55,401 bases of DNA from Ilumatobacter sp. (lineage in GTDB: Bacteria; Actinomycetota; Acidimicrobiia; Acidimicrobiales; Ilumatobacteraceae). Within the stretch, counting starts at the first letter, position 1. Each line of letters starts with the position of its first letter. The notes beneath the pieces are model-generated. The model saw nothing but the letters and a program-made list of their open reading frames with translations, was not told the DNA's origin and did not search any database. This document shows positions 29,972 to 38,183 of this stretch, piece after piece. Location: contig NZ_JASJCS010000013.1 in the NCBI RefSeq assembly GCF_030065885.1, positions 1-55,401 on the forward strand, written 5' to 3'. The translations under genes and the position numbers were made by a program.

Positions 29972-32833
29972 GTGACGGCTGATGGGGTGCTGACCGTTCG
30001 GCTCTGTGGCGGAGTCGAGGCCGCCATCGACGGCGATCCCGTTGACCTCGGGCCGGCGAAGTGCCGGGTCGTGCTGGCCGCGCTGGCCCTGGTGCCGGGG
30101 GCGCCGGTGTCCCAGCGTCGCCTCGTCGAACTGGTGTGGGGCGCCCACCCTCCTGCCACCGCAGAGCGGACGCTGCAGTCGTACGTCGCTCGCCTGCGGA
30201 AGACGCTCGGTCCGGACTCGATCTCCCGACAGGACAGCTCCTATCGACTCGCCGTCCCCACCGAAGCCGTCGACGTGGCCCGCTTCGAACGACACCTCGA
30301 CGAAGGGCGGACATCCGAGGCGCTGGCCGAATGGACGGGCGTCCCGCTCGACGGGCTGGAGGCTCCTGGGCTCGAGCCGACGGTGACCGCGCTGTCAGAG
30401 CGATGGCTCGACGCCGTGGAGGCCGACCTGCGACAGCGGCTCGAGGCCGAGCCCGCCGTCGTGATCAGCCGGCTCACCGAGCTCACCGCGCAGCACCCGT
30501 TCCGCGAGCAACTCTGGGCCCTGCTGATGACGGCGCTGTACCGGGCGGGCCGTCAGGCCGACGCGCTCGCCGCCTACCGATCAGCCCACGAACACCTGGT
30601 CGAACAGCTCGGGCTCGACCCGGGACCGCAACTGCGAGAGCTGGAGGCGATGATCCTCGGCCACGACGAACGACTCGCCACCTCCCGGGCGCACGACCGG
30701 CTCGGCGACGCCCAGATCGCCGCAACCGACTCGGCGACCTCCCACCGTCCAGGCAACGCGCCCCGGAACCCCGGCCGCCTCATCGGACGCGACGACATCG
30801 TGAGCGCGATCGACGAGGCGCTGGAGGTCTACCCGGGCGTCACGCTGGTCGGGCCAGGCGGCATCGGGAAGACCAGCCTCGCCCTGGCCGTGGCAGCACG
30901 ACGAGCGGCCAGCGGCGAGGTCTGGGTCGTCGAACTGGCCGACATCGGATCGAACGACCACCTCCCACGCGAGGTAGCCAACACGCTCGGCCTCCACAGC
31001 GGCGAGCCGGGAGCCATCAGCACCGCCATCACCCGAGCCCTCGCCGAGCGCTCCGCGCTCGTGGTGTTGGACAACTGCGAACACGTCATCCCTGCCGCCG
31101 CCGAGTTCGCAGAAGCGGTCGTTCGACATTGTCCTGCGGTGCGCTTGCTCGCCACGTCGAGGGGACGGCTGGGGTTGACGAACGAGCGGGTCGTGACCGT
31201 CGAGCCGCTCGACCCCTCGACATCGGCCGTCGAGCTGTTCAACGAGCGCGCGATCGCACTGACTCACTGGTACGACGCCGACACCAGCCGGACCGACGTC
31301 GAGGCGATCTGCCGCCGACTCGGCGGCATCCCGCTCGCCATCGAACTCGCCGCCGCTCGAACGACCAGCCTGACCCCGACCGAGCTCCGACAGCGACTCG
31401 ATTCCCACCACGGTCTCCGACTCCTCGGCAACGCAGACAACAGCGGTCGGCGCCAGGAGACGATGCAGGCGACCATCCAATGGTCCTACGACCTGCTCAT
31501 CCCAGTCGCACAAACGGTCCTCCGACGGCTCGCCGTGTTCACCGCCCCATTCGAGCTCGCCGCCGCCGAAGCCGTCGCCGCAGCCGACGACCTCGACGAC
31601 CTCGACGTCGACCGACTGGTCGGCAACCTCGTCGACCAATCGATGCTCTCCATCGAGATCGGGCCGACCGGACGGCGCTTCCGACTCCTCGAACCGATCC
31701 ACGCGTTCGCCACCGACCAACTCAACCGGAGCGGCCACCTCCACGAGACCGAGGACCGTCACACCCGATGGTGCCTGAGCCAGCTCGCCGAGATCGGCAT
31801 GGACCTCACGGGATGGAACGAGATCCGCGGCGTCGACCGACTGGACGAGCTCTGGCCCGAGCTCCGCTGCGCCGTCGACCGAGCCCTCGCCAGCCACGAC
31901 CACGAACTCGTCCGATCGCTCGTCCAACCCATCCTCGGCGAGATCGTCCTCCGCAGCCGCCACGAGATCGCCGACTGGCTCGAACGCCTCCTCGACATCA
32001 CCCCACCCGACGACCACGACGCAAGGGTCTTCGCCCTCTACTGGGCCGCCCACCGGTACAGCATCAGCCAAGACCCAGACGGCTACCAACGACTCGTCGA
32101 CCGCCACGGCGAACCAGACCACCCACTCATGGAACACGGCCGCGCCTTCGCCACGGGCGACCACGAAACGCAGGCCCGGTCATCGCCCACTGCCGGAGGC
32201 GAACTGCGCCGCCGAGGACACGACCACCTCGCAGAACGCACCGACATCAACCTCGCGGCATCGCTGCTCAACCTCGGCCGATTCGACGAACAAGCAGCGC
32301 TCACCCGAGACCTCGTCGACCGCTACCGACAGCAGGGACCACCGACCTACCTCAACTGGTCACTCATGCTCCTCGGCTACAACGCGCTGTTTCGCGGCCG
32401 ACCCGACCAAGCCGACGCCTACTTCAACGACGCCATCGACGTCGAGGTCCCTTCGAAGACGCACTCACCGAACCGGCCCATCGAGGCGCGCCGCGCCCAT
32501 CGCAACGGCCGACATCACGACGCCTATCGCATCCTCCGCGGCTACATCGACGACATCCGCGACACCGAGAACTACCAGGCCGGACTCCTCGTCTGCATCG
32601 AGTTCATCAACATGATCGCCGCCACCGACCGCTCCGACGACGCCGCCGCGATCCTCCACCACCTGGAGACGACCGGGCTGCTCGACAATCCCGCCTGGCA
32701 CTCTCTCGTCGCAGACGCAGCCGACACACTCCAGCCCAGCAGCGACGACCCACCTGATCTCGACCACCCCGAGGCGCTCGACCTCATGGCCAACACTCTC
32801 GACGAGCTCACCAACACCGCCGGTAACGGCTGA
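29972..32833 (+). CDS. SARP/AfsR-type regulator with NB-ARC-like ATPase
   Basis: 953 residues. N-terminal OmpR-type winged helix (VLTVRLCGGVEAAIDG, LVELVWGAHPPATAERTLQS, YVARLRKTLG) followed by a BTAD domain (VDVARFERHLDEG, LTAQHPFREQLWALLMTALY, DPGPQLRELEAMIL). Then an ATPase with Walker A GPGGIGKTS near 294-302 and ALVVLDNCEHV, the winged region RRLGGIPLAIELAAARTTSL, and a TPR-like C-terminus. GTG 29972 has GGAGGA upstream, and longer starts add an unstructured Arg-rich tail. Likely activates the divergent oxidoreductase/DUF4386 operon. Confidence 0.9.
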   Translation: MTADGVLTVRLCGGVEAAIDGDPVDLGPAKCRVVLAALALVPGAPVSQRRLVELVWGAHPPATAERTLQSYVARLRKTLGPDSISRQDSSYRLAVPTEAVDVARFERHLDEGRTSEALAEWTGVPLDGLEAPGLEPTVTALSERWLDAVEADLRQRLEAEPAVVISRLTELTAQHPFREQLWALLMTALYRAGRQADALAAYRSAHEHLVEQLGLDPGPQLRELEAMILGHDERLATSRAHDRLGDAQIAATDSATSHRPGNAPRNPGRLIGRDDIVSAIDEALEVYPGVTLVGPGGIGKTSLALAVAARRAASGEVWVVELADIGSNDHLPREVANTLGLHSGEPGAISTAITRALAERSALVVLDNCEHVIPAAAEFAEAVVRHCPAVRLLATSRGRLGLTNERVVTVEPLDPSTSAVELFNERAIALTHWYDADTSRTDVEAICRRLGGIPLAIELAAARTTSLTPTELRQRLDSHHGLRLLGNADNSGRRQETMQATIQWSYDLLIPVAQTVLRRLAVFTAPFELAAAEAVAAADDLDDLDVDRLVGNLVDQSMLSIEIGPTGRRFRLLEPIHAFATDQLNRSGHLHETEDRHTRWCLSQLAEIGMDLTGWNEIRGVDRLDELWPELRCAVDRALASHDHELVRSLVQPILGEIVLRSRHEIADWLERLLDITPPDDHDARVFALYWAAHRYSISQDPDGYQRLVDRHGEPDHPLMEHGRAFATGDHETQARSSPTAGGELRRRGHDHLAERTDINLAASLLNLGRFDEQAALTRDLVDRYRQQGPPTYLNWSLMLLGYNALFRGRPDQADAYFNDAIDVEVPSKTHSPNRPIEARRAHRNGRHHDAYRILRGYIDDIRDTENYQAGLLVCIEFINMIAATDRSDDAAAILHHLETTGLLDNPAWHSLVADAADTLQPSSDDPPDLDHPEALDLMANTLDELTNTAGNG

Positions 32834-33242
32834 GCGGACGCCAGGAGTCCGCACCGGGGTCGACATCACCGGCGTATTCGGGTGGCGGCGACCGGCAAAC
32901 CACCCGCCGAGGCTGAGCGGGATGAACCGGACGCTTCAGCGATCCTGCACCGCCTACGTCCGCCAGGCCAGTTGCACCAACGATCTGACAGTCCCCCAGG
33001 CGCTCGTCACGCGCCTCCGTGCGGAATCGCTCGAGCAGAGGTGCCGATCACGGGTGCTGTCGCCTGGTCCTCGCCATGAGCGTTTCCGAGCGGTTGGGTC
33101 GGTGAGGCGCGTAGCGGTGCGGGCTTCGGAGGGCTGGTGGCGCCGAGGTGGTTGTGCGTCGTCGTGGACGGTTGCTGGTCGCCCGCTCTGCGGTGCCGCA
33201 CAACTCGCGAATGGAAGTTGCGGTGGGGTGTTTCTTGTAGGT
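32834..33242. other. Intergenic region without recognised feature
   Basis: About 410 bp between the SARP gene and the ECF sigma gene. Short frames exist on both strands, but none shows a domain or a ribosome binding site. No repeat or RNA motif was recognised. Confidence 0.5.
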
Positions 33243-33740
33243 GTGAGTGGTCGATACGCCGAGGCGGGGTGCGCTGAAGTGACCTCGGCGTCGTGGCTGG
33301 AGGCGTTCCTGGATGAGTCGGGGGATCGGCTGCGTCGCGGGCTGGTGGCTCGGTTCGGGGTCCAGATCGGATGCGAGGCGCATGCCGATGCGGTTGCGTG
33401 GGCGTCGGAGCACGCCGATGAGCTGCGGGCGATGTCGAGCCCGCTCGGCTATCTGTTCCGCGTCGGCCAGAGCTCCGCTCGACGCTATCTGCGTTGGCAA
33501 CGTCACCCTGTCGAGCTGCCGCCCGTCGATTCGGGTCGTGACCCCGATGTCGAGCCCGGACTCCCCGGCGCGATCGCTGGATTGGGAGTCGAGGAGCGGA
33601 CTGCGGTCGTGTTGGTGCATTGCCACGGATGGACCTACGTCGAGGTCGCCGAGCTGCTCGAGGTCGAGGTCACCACGGTCAACAACTACGTCTCGCGGGG
33701 CATGACCAAGCTCCGCCGTTCACTGGGAGTCACGTCATGA
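33243..33740 (+). CDS. ECF-type RNA polymerase sigma factor
   Basis: 165 residues from GTG 33243 (GTG 33279 is an alternative). A diverged region 2 (SPLGYLFRVGQSSARRYLRW) and a clear region 4 HTH (LGVEERTAVVLVHCHGWTYV, EVAELLEVEVTTVNNYVSRG, then MTKLRRSL) are present. Its stop overlaps the start of the membrane gene at 33737 (ATGA), the usual sigma/anti-sigma coupling. The regulon is unknown. Confidence 0.82.
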   Translation: MSGRYAEAGCAEVTSASWLEAFLDESGDRLRRGLVARFGVQIGCEAHADAVAWASEHADELRAMSSPLGYLFRVGQSSARRYLRWQRHPVELPPVDSGRDPDVEPGLPGAIAGLGVEERTAVVLVHCHGWTYVEVAELLEVEVTTVNNYVSRGMTKLRRSLGVTS

Positions 33741-34828
33741 CGATGTCGTTGGAACACCAGCTCGCCGCCTACGGCGACACGATCGACGACGCCATCGATC
33801 ACCAACTCGCCGGCGCACGACAGCCCGAATCGGCCGAGCCCCCTGCGACACTTCCCGAGCAGCCTGTGAGGCGCTCGCGTCGGTTGCTGATCGGTGCTGC
33901 AGCAGCGGTCGCCGTCGGCGTGGCGGGCAGTGTGGTGGCGTTCTGGCCGGGGTCGTCGTCGCCGGCGTGGGCCGACTGGGCACCCGTCGCCCAACCGGTG
34001 CCGGTCGCCGAGATCGACGCGATCGACTCGTTCTGTCGTGCAGCGACGAACGTCGGTGAGATGGAGCCGCTGATCTACGACGTCCGCGGGTCGGGCGCGG
34101 TCGCGATCTACGGCGACGACACCGGCTGGCTCACGTGCCACGCCCAGCGCTACTCCGACGGCGAGTTCCGGCTCGCAGCAACGACCTCGAACCGCGGCGA
34201 CGACATCGCCGTTGCGCGTGCCGCGGTGAGTGCTGGGGCGCCGGTCACGGTCGTCAGCCTCAGCTGGCAGGGCGATCCGGCAGCGAGCCTGGCCTGGGGT
34301 GTTCGCGCGGCGGCGGTCGACGCGATCGAGATCGCGACCGTCCACGACGTGGTCGAGGCATCGTCCAGCGGTGACATCTGGGTCGGCTGGTGGCCGACCG
34401 ACGATGCGGCCACGGCCCGAGTTCACGGCCTCGACGCCTCCGGCACGGTGCTCGCCGAGGGGGCCGCCGGAGAATTCGCGCCGGCGTTGCCGGATCCCTC
34501 GGCGATCGCGACAGCGGTCGCCCACGACGGAACCGCTCTCGCGCGGGAGATCCTGGCCGACGGGTTCGTCACCTGGCCGGAGTTCGTGTCCGCACTCGAC
34601 GCCTGGCAAGCCTGCGTCGCGGCCGACGGGTACGACCTGACCATCGAGGTCGATCACGCCACACGCTCGTATCGCGTCATCTCGTCGCCGATCGTGAGCG
34701 TCGAGACACCCGAAGGCGAGCCCGACGACCAAGCAGCTCACGAGCTCCTCGAACCGATCAACGACAGCATCATGGGCTGCCTGGCCGCTCACGTCAGCCC
34801 TATCGAAACCGTCTTCGTCCAGCAGTAG
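33737..34828 (+). CDS. Putative anti-sigma partner, single-pass membrane protein
   Basis: 363 residues: a short cytoplasmic N-terminus (about 1-48, with DTIDDAIDHQLAG), one membrane helix (LLIGAAAAVAVGVAGSVVAF, about 50-70), then a roughly 290-residue extracytoplasmic domain with conserved-looking cysteines (SFCRAATN, WLTCHAQRY, WQACVAADGY, IMGCLAAH) that may form disulfides. Topology and coupling to the ECF gene suggest an anti-sigma factor with an external sensor, but no zinc anti-sigma (ZAS) motif is present. Activity is inferred from context. Confidence 0.7.
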   Translation: MTMSLEHQLAAYGDTIDDAIDHQLAGARQPESAEPPATLPEQPVRRSRRLLIGAAAAVAVGVAGSVVAFWPGSSSPAWADWAPVAQPVPVAEIDAIDSFCRAATNVGEMEPLIYDVRGSGAVAIYGDDTGWLTCHAQRYSDGEFRLAATTSNRGDDIAVARAAVSAGAPVTVVSLSWQGDPAASLAWGVRAAAVDAIEIATVHDVVEASSSGDIWVGWWPTDDAATARVHGLDASGTVLAEGAAGEFAPALPDPSAIATAVAHDGTALAREILADGFVTWPEFVSALDAWQACVAADGYDLTIEVDHATRSYRVISSPIVSVETPEGEPDDQAAHELLEPINDSIMGCLAAHVSPIETVFVQQ

Positions 34829-34944
34829 CCGCCGCCAGCCGCCCGCCGCGCGTTTCCGTGCGCGACGCCGAGCGCATCGGTGCCGATTCCGGACGGGTGC
34901 GGAGCGTCGAAGCGAGCGGTGATATGCGCCGGCGGTTCGTGGCG

Positions 34945-34968
34945 ACTATGCGTATAGTTAGGCGTATG
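34945..34968 (+). promoter_or_regulatory. Promoter/operator of RHH-PIN toxin-antitoxin pair
   Basis: ACTAT-GCGT-ATAGT is an inverted repeat (34945-34958) whose right half forms the -10 box TATAGT (34953-34958). ATG 34966 follows after 7 nt, so the mRNA is likely leaderless. A direct repeat of GCGTAT runs through the same stretch. It fits autorepression by the ribbon-helix-helix antitoxin. Confidence 0.5.
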
Positions 34969-35214
34969 CCCCGCGTTCAGGTGTATCTACCCGACGATCT
35001 CCACGAGGAACTCAAGCAGCGAGGCCTACCTGCATCGGAGTTGCTCCAGATCGCGCTCCGCGCGGAGCTCGAACGACAGGACGCGCTCGATGAGACGTCG
35101 CGTTACCTCGACGAGTTGGTCGCTGAGGTCGGCGAGCCGAACCAACGGCAGCGCAGTCACGCTGACGTCATCGCACGACGTATCCGCGACCGCTCACTCG
35201 ACCGCGTGAGCTGA
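34966..35214 (+). CDS. VapB-like ribbon-helix-helix antitoxin
   Basis: 82 residues. MPRVQVYLPDDLHEELKQRG is a ribbon followed by a helix, then LPASELLQIALRAELERQDA, the RHH fold. A C-terminal tail (HADVIARRIRDRSL) would wrap the toxin. ATG is preferred since the -10 box lies 7 nt upstream. Three bases separate it from the PIN toxin gene. Confidence 0.82.
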   Translation: MPRVQVYLPDDLHEELKQRGLPASELLQIALRAELERQDALDETSRYLDELVAEVGEPNQRQRSHADVIARRIRDRSLDRVS

Positions 35215-35217
35215 CGG

Positions 35218-35598
35218 GTGCTCGTACTCGACAGCGGCGGGCTTTCGCGACTGTCTGCACGCACCAAGACGGCGGCGGCCCTCATCGGGTCACTGGTCGA
35301 TCACGACCTGTGGCCACCGATCGTGCCGACGATGGTGCTCGTCGAGTCGCTGCGGGGCGACGCGCGACGCGACGCGAACACGAACCGGTTCCTCAAGACC
35401 TGCATCATCGAACCCGAAGTGAGCGAAGCAACAGCACGACGCGCCGCACACCTCCGGCGTCTCGCCCGCGCCGGATCAGCAGTCGACGCTCTCGTCGTGG
35501 CACTCGCCGAACCCGGCGGGACAGTGCTCACCGGAGATCGAGCCGACCTCGAAGCGCTCGCAGCCCACGCCGAGCGCGTCGCCGTCGAGGTCATCTGA
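35218..35598 (+). CDS. VapC-family PIN-domain toxin
   Basis: 126 residues, GTG start. MLVLDSGGLSRL carries the first PIN aspartate, PTMVLVESLRGD the glutamate, AGSAVDALVVALAEPGGTVL the next aspartate, and TGDRADLEALAAH the last, giving the four-acid Mg2+ site of PIN ribonucleases. Paired with the RHH antitoxin in one transcript. Confidence 0.85.
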   Translation: MLVLDSGGLSRLSARTKTAAALIGSLVDHDLWPPIVPTMVLVESLRGDARRDANTNRFLKTCIIEPEVSEATARRAAHLRRLARAGSAVDALVVALAEPGGTVLTGDRADLEALAAHAERVAVEVI

Positions 35599-35986
35599 CC
35601 TTCCGGCGTCGTCGAGCACCCAACGAGCGCCCTGGTGTCGATACGAGCGGTCGCTCTGGAGCCGATTCCGTACTGTTTGCGGTCGCTGCCTGACCAAGTC
35701 GGTGTCGATGAAGCGTCGGAGCTGGTGAGGCGTGGGAGATAGCTGGGAGCACACTTCTCGGGCCGGAAAACGGAACGGGCGAGCTGGACGACCCGTCCGC
35801 ATCGGCGGTCGCTGAGCCGACGAACGATCCAGACCGAGTCACACCGAGCGGGACGCGCCGTTCTCGAGTGGGCGAACCTGCGGGTGTGGTCGCACGTTTC
35901 TGCGCGGTCTGTGCGTCTGGGCGCCGTTCGTGCGTCGAATCGAGCACTTTGTGCCAGGTCTGGGGCGCTTGATGCTCTGGACGGAC
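35599..35986. other. Intergenic region without recognised feature
   Basis: About 390 bp between the toxin gene and the RTX protein. Only low-quality frames on both strands and no recognisable RNA or repeat. It presumably holds the RTX gene promoter. Confidence 0.5.
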
Positions 35987-37066
35987 ATGAGGTACTTCCA
36001 CGATTCCAGCAATCCGATCCGACCCACCGTCCGTTGGGGCGCTGTCGCTGCAGTCGCTGGCGCGCTAGCAGCCGGACTGACCACCAGCGCTGTGCGAGTC
36101 GATGCCGCACCGAGAGACGATTCATACGACGTGTCCACACGAAAGGAAGACCGTGACGCGTCGCGGCGCTCGCCGATCGTCTACGACGCCGACCGGAGGG
36201 AAATCGTCGTCCATGGGGACGGCAACGCGACGACCAAGGGTTCGGCGATCAGGGTGTTCGGCAACGAGGAGTACCCCTGGACCTCGATCCTCAGGATCAA
36301 CCTCGTGATTCTCGAGGACGGCGACACGACCCACATCGGTGAGGACTTCCCGATGTTCGATCCCAACGGCACGAGCCTCGTCGATTCCCTCCGGTACGAG
36401 GGCGACTCCGGCATCGACCAGTTCTCGAACTACACCGACCTCCGCCTCACAGCGAACGGTCGGCAGGGCGACGACTTCTTCCTCGGCGGTGGCGCCGCCG
36501 ACGACCTCAGCGGCGGCGACGGCGACGACACGATCTACGGAGGCGGCGGTCCTGACGTGATCCTCGGCGGCTACGACGACGACCTGCTGCGCGGCGACGA
36601 CGGCGACGACGTCGTCGACGGCTCCTACGGCGACGACGAAGTGGACGGGGGCGCCGACGACGACGTGCTCGACGGCGGCAGCGGCGACGACGTCCTCCGG
36701 GGCCGCGGTGGTGACGACGAGATGTTCCCGGGGCCCGGCAGCGACCGTTCGTTCGCGGGCAGCGGCGACGACCTGATCGAGGAGGAGTCACCGCAGGGCC
36801 CCGACCTGAACCTGCTGTGCGGGCATGACGGCGCCGACGTCCTCATCGCCAGCGACGGCGGCGGCACGATCAACGAGATCGACACCGAACTCAGCGTCGG
36901 CCAGGGCGGGGGCAACGACGGGATCGGCGACATCGTCGACGTCAGCGACTACAGCTTCGAGGGCTTCCACGTCTTCGACTACGACCCGAACAACACCTTC
37001 ATCCACGTCAACGGCACGCTCCTCCTCGGGGGCGATCTCCCGCCGAACTCCTCTGTCGACTGCTAG
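35987..37066 (+). CDS. Secreted RTX-type calcium-binding repeat protein
   Basis: 359 residues. Signal-like N-terminus (VRWGAVAAVAGALAAGLTTS, cleaved near VDA), a roughly 100-residue N-domain, then about ten nonapeptide RTX repeats of the GGxGxDx(L/I/V) type (SGGDGDDTIYGGGGPDVILG and onward to about 265), then a C-terminal domain with two cysteines. RTX repeats fold on Ca2+ outside the cell. No type I secretion genes are nearby, so Sec export is likely. No enzymatic domain was recognised. Confidence 0.82.
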   Translation: MRYFHDSSNPIRPTVRWGAVAAVAGALAAGLTTSAVRVDAAPRDDSYDVSTRKEDRDASRRSPIVYDADRREIVVHGDGNATTKGSAIRVFGNEEYPWTSILRINLVILEDGDTTHIGEDFPMFDPNGTSLVDSLRYEGDSGIDQFSNYTDLRLTANGRQGDDFFLGGGAADDLSGGDGDDTIYGGGGPDVILGGYDDDLLRGDDGDDVVDGSYGDDEVDGGADDDVLDGGSGDDVLRGRGGDDEMFPGPGSDRSFAGSGDDLIEEESPQGPDLNLLCGHDGADVLIASDGGGTINEIDTELSVGQGGGNDGIGDIVDVSDYSFEGFHVFDYDPNNTFIHVNGTLLLGGDLPPNSSVDC

Positions 37067-37162
37067 TGCCGTGACCAGCCGAACGAGTGTGGGTCGTCGT
37101 GCGCCGGCCGTCCGGCGATATGGGCGGTCCGTGATGAGTGCCGTGGTGACAGAGTGTGATCG

Positions 37163-37627
37163 ATGCGCATGTCGATCATCGGGTTCAATCCTCCGGGGAA
37201 GGAGTTCTGTCGGCCCGATGGATCGCCGATGGTCAACGTGCACGTCGGCGTACAGCGCCGCCGCGATCCCGACGCGCTGGTGCGTGCCGATTCGACTGAC
37301 GCCCGCTGGGATGTCGATGTGGATGTCGTTGGAGACGACGCAGACATCGACTTTCGGGGGCCGGTTGTCCAAGGCAAGCGCGGCGACCGTTTCGTCTACT
37401 TGATCTGGGGAGAGGTCCACTCGGGCGGCGAGTTCGAGATGTTCCGTCGCGCGAAGCTGATGCTGAACCGGATCGATCGCGACGTCCTTGCCAGAGCGCG
37501 CGTCGTGGATCACATCGCAGTTCGGGTCGACATGACCGGCGACGACGGTGGTCCCCGCTGTGCCCGAGTTGACCCTCCGGCGATCGAGTGGTCGGTCCCA
37601 GGAGCGGCTGACGCCGGCTCGGGGTGA
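37163..37627 (+). CDS. DUF5990 family protein
   Basis: 154 residues with the DUF5990 layout: MSIIGFNPPGKEFC, VNVHVGVQRRRDPDALV, ARWDVDVDVV, DFRGPVVQGKRGDRFVYLIW, EMFRRAKLMLNRID and a final GGPRCARVDPPAIEW. Function unknown; family members are widespread in actinomycetes. Its last codon overlaps the start of the HTH gene (GTGA). Confidence 0.82.
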   Translation: MRMSIIGFNPPGKEFCRPDGSPMVNVHVGVQRRRDPDALVRADSTDARWDVDVDVVGDDADIDFRGPVVQGKRGDRFVYLIWGEVHSGGEFEMFRRAKLMLNRIDRDVLARARVVDHIAVRVDMTGDDGGPRCARVDPPAIEWSVPGAADAGSG

Positions 37628-38031
37628 GATCGCTGTTCGACCTGCGAGCGCTCTTCGTGGCGGTGGACACCGAACGACGGCACCGTCAACTGAGCTGGGC
37701 GATGCTCGCGCGACAGGTCGGCGTGGCCGCTTCGACGATGCGACGATACGAGGAGGCCGACGACGCTGAAGCCGATGGCGTGCTTGCGGTTCTTCGGTGG
37801 CTGCGCGTGGTCCCGGAGGACTACGTCGCCGGTGATGCGGTGAACGGCGACGTGCTCCCCGACGATGGTCATGGGTACATCCGCGTCGACATGGAGTTGG
37901 TGGCTGCCGCGAGCGGTGACGGTTCGGGCAGAGCGACCGAGCGTCGCCGCACGACCATCCAACGACTCGTCGCCGTGGCCCAGGGATCGGGCAACACCAT
38001 TCGGTCGCTCACGAAGTACAGCGAGGTGTAG
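37624..38031 (+). CDS. XRE-like helix-turn-helix protein
   Basis: 135 residues from GTG 37624. The N-terminal HTH (RQLSWAMLARQVGVAASTMR, then RYEEADDAEADGVLAVLRWL) is of the kind found in small actinobacterial regulators. The C-terminus is charged and unstructured-looking. Overlap with the DUF5990 gene implies a shared transcript. Target unknown. Confidence 0.7.
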   Translation: MRSLFDLRALFVAVDTERRHRQLSWAMLARQVGVAASTMRRYEEADDAEADGVLAVLRWLRVVPEDYVAGDAVNGDVLPDDGHGYIRVDMELVAAASGDGSGRATERRRTTIQRLVAVAQGSGNTIRSLTKYSEV

Positions 38032-38183
38032 CCGCTCGCCATGGTCCCACCGATGTGCAGATCCGGCTCGTCTTCGATGCGGGACTCGGTCCGCCGCTGC
38101 TCTGCCCTCGGTGTGGTCGCTCGTCGGCCAGGAGGACGTCATCGAACGTGGCACGGCCGGCCGGGCGCGGCAGCGGGCGGGAC

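Noticed and set aside
30061..32757. 898-residue plus-strand frame inside the SARP gene
   Set aside because: Arg/Pro-rich shadow in another frame of a gene with clear wHTH, BTAD and ATPase motifs.
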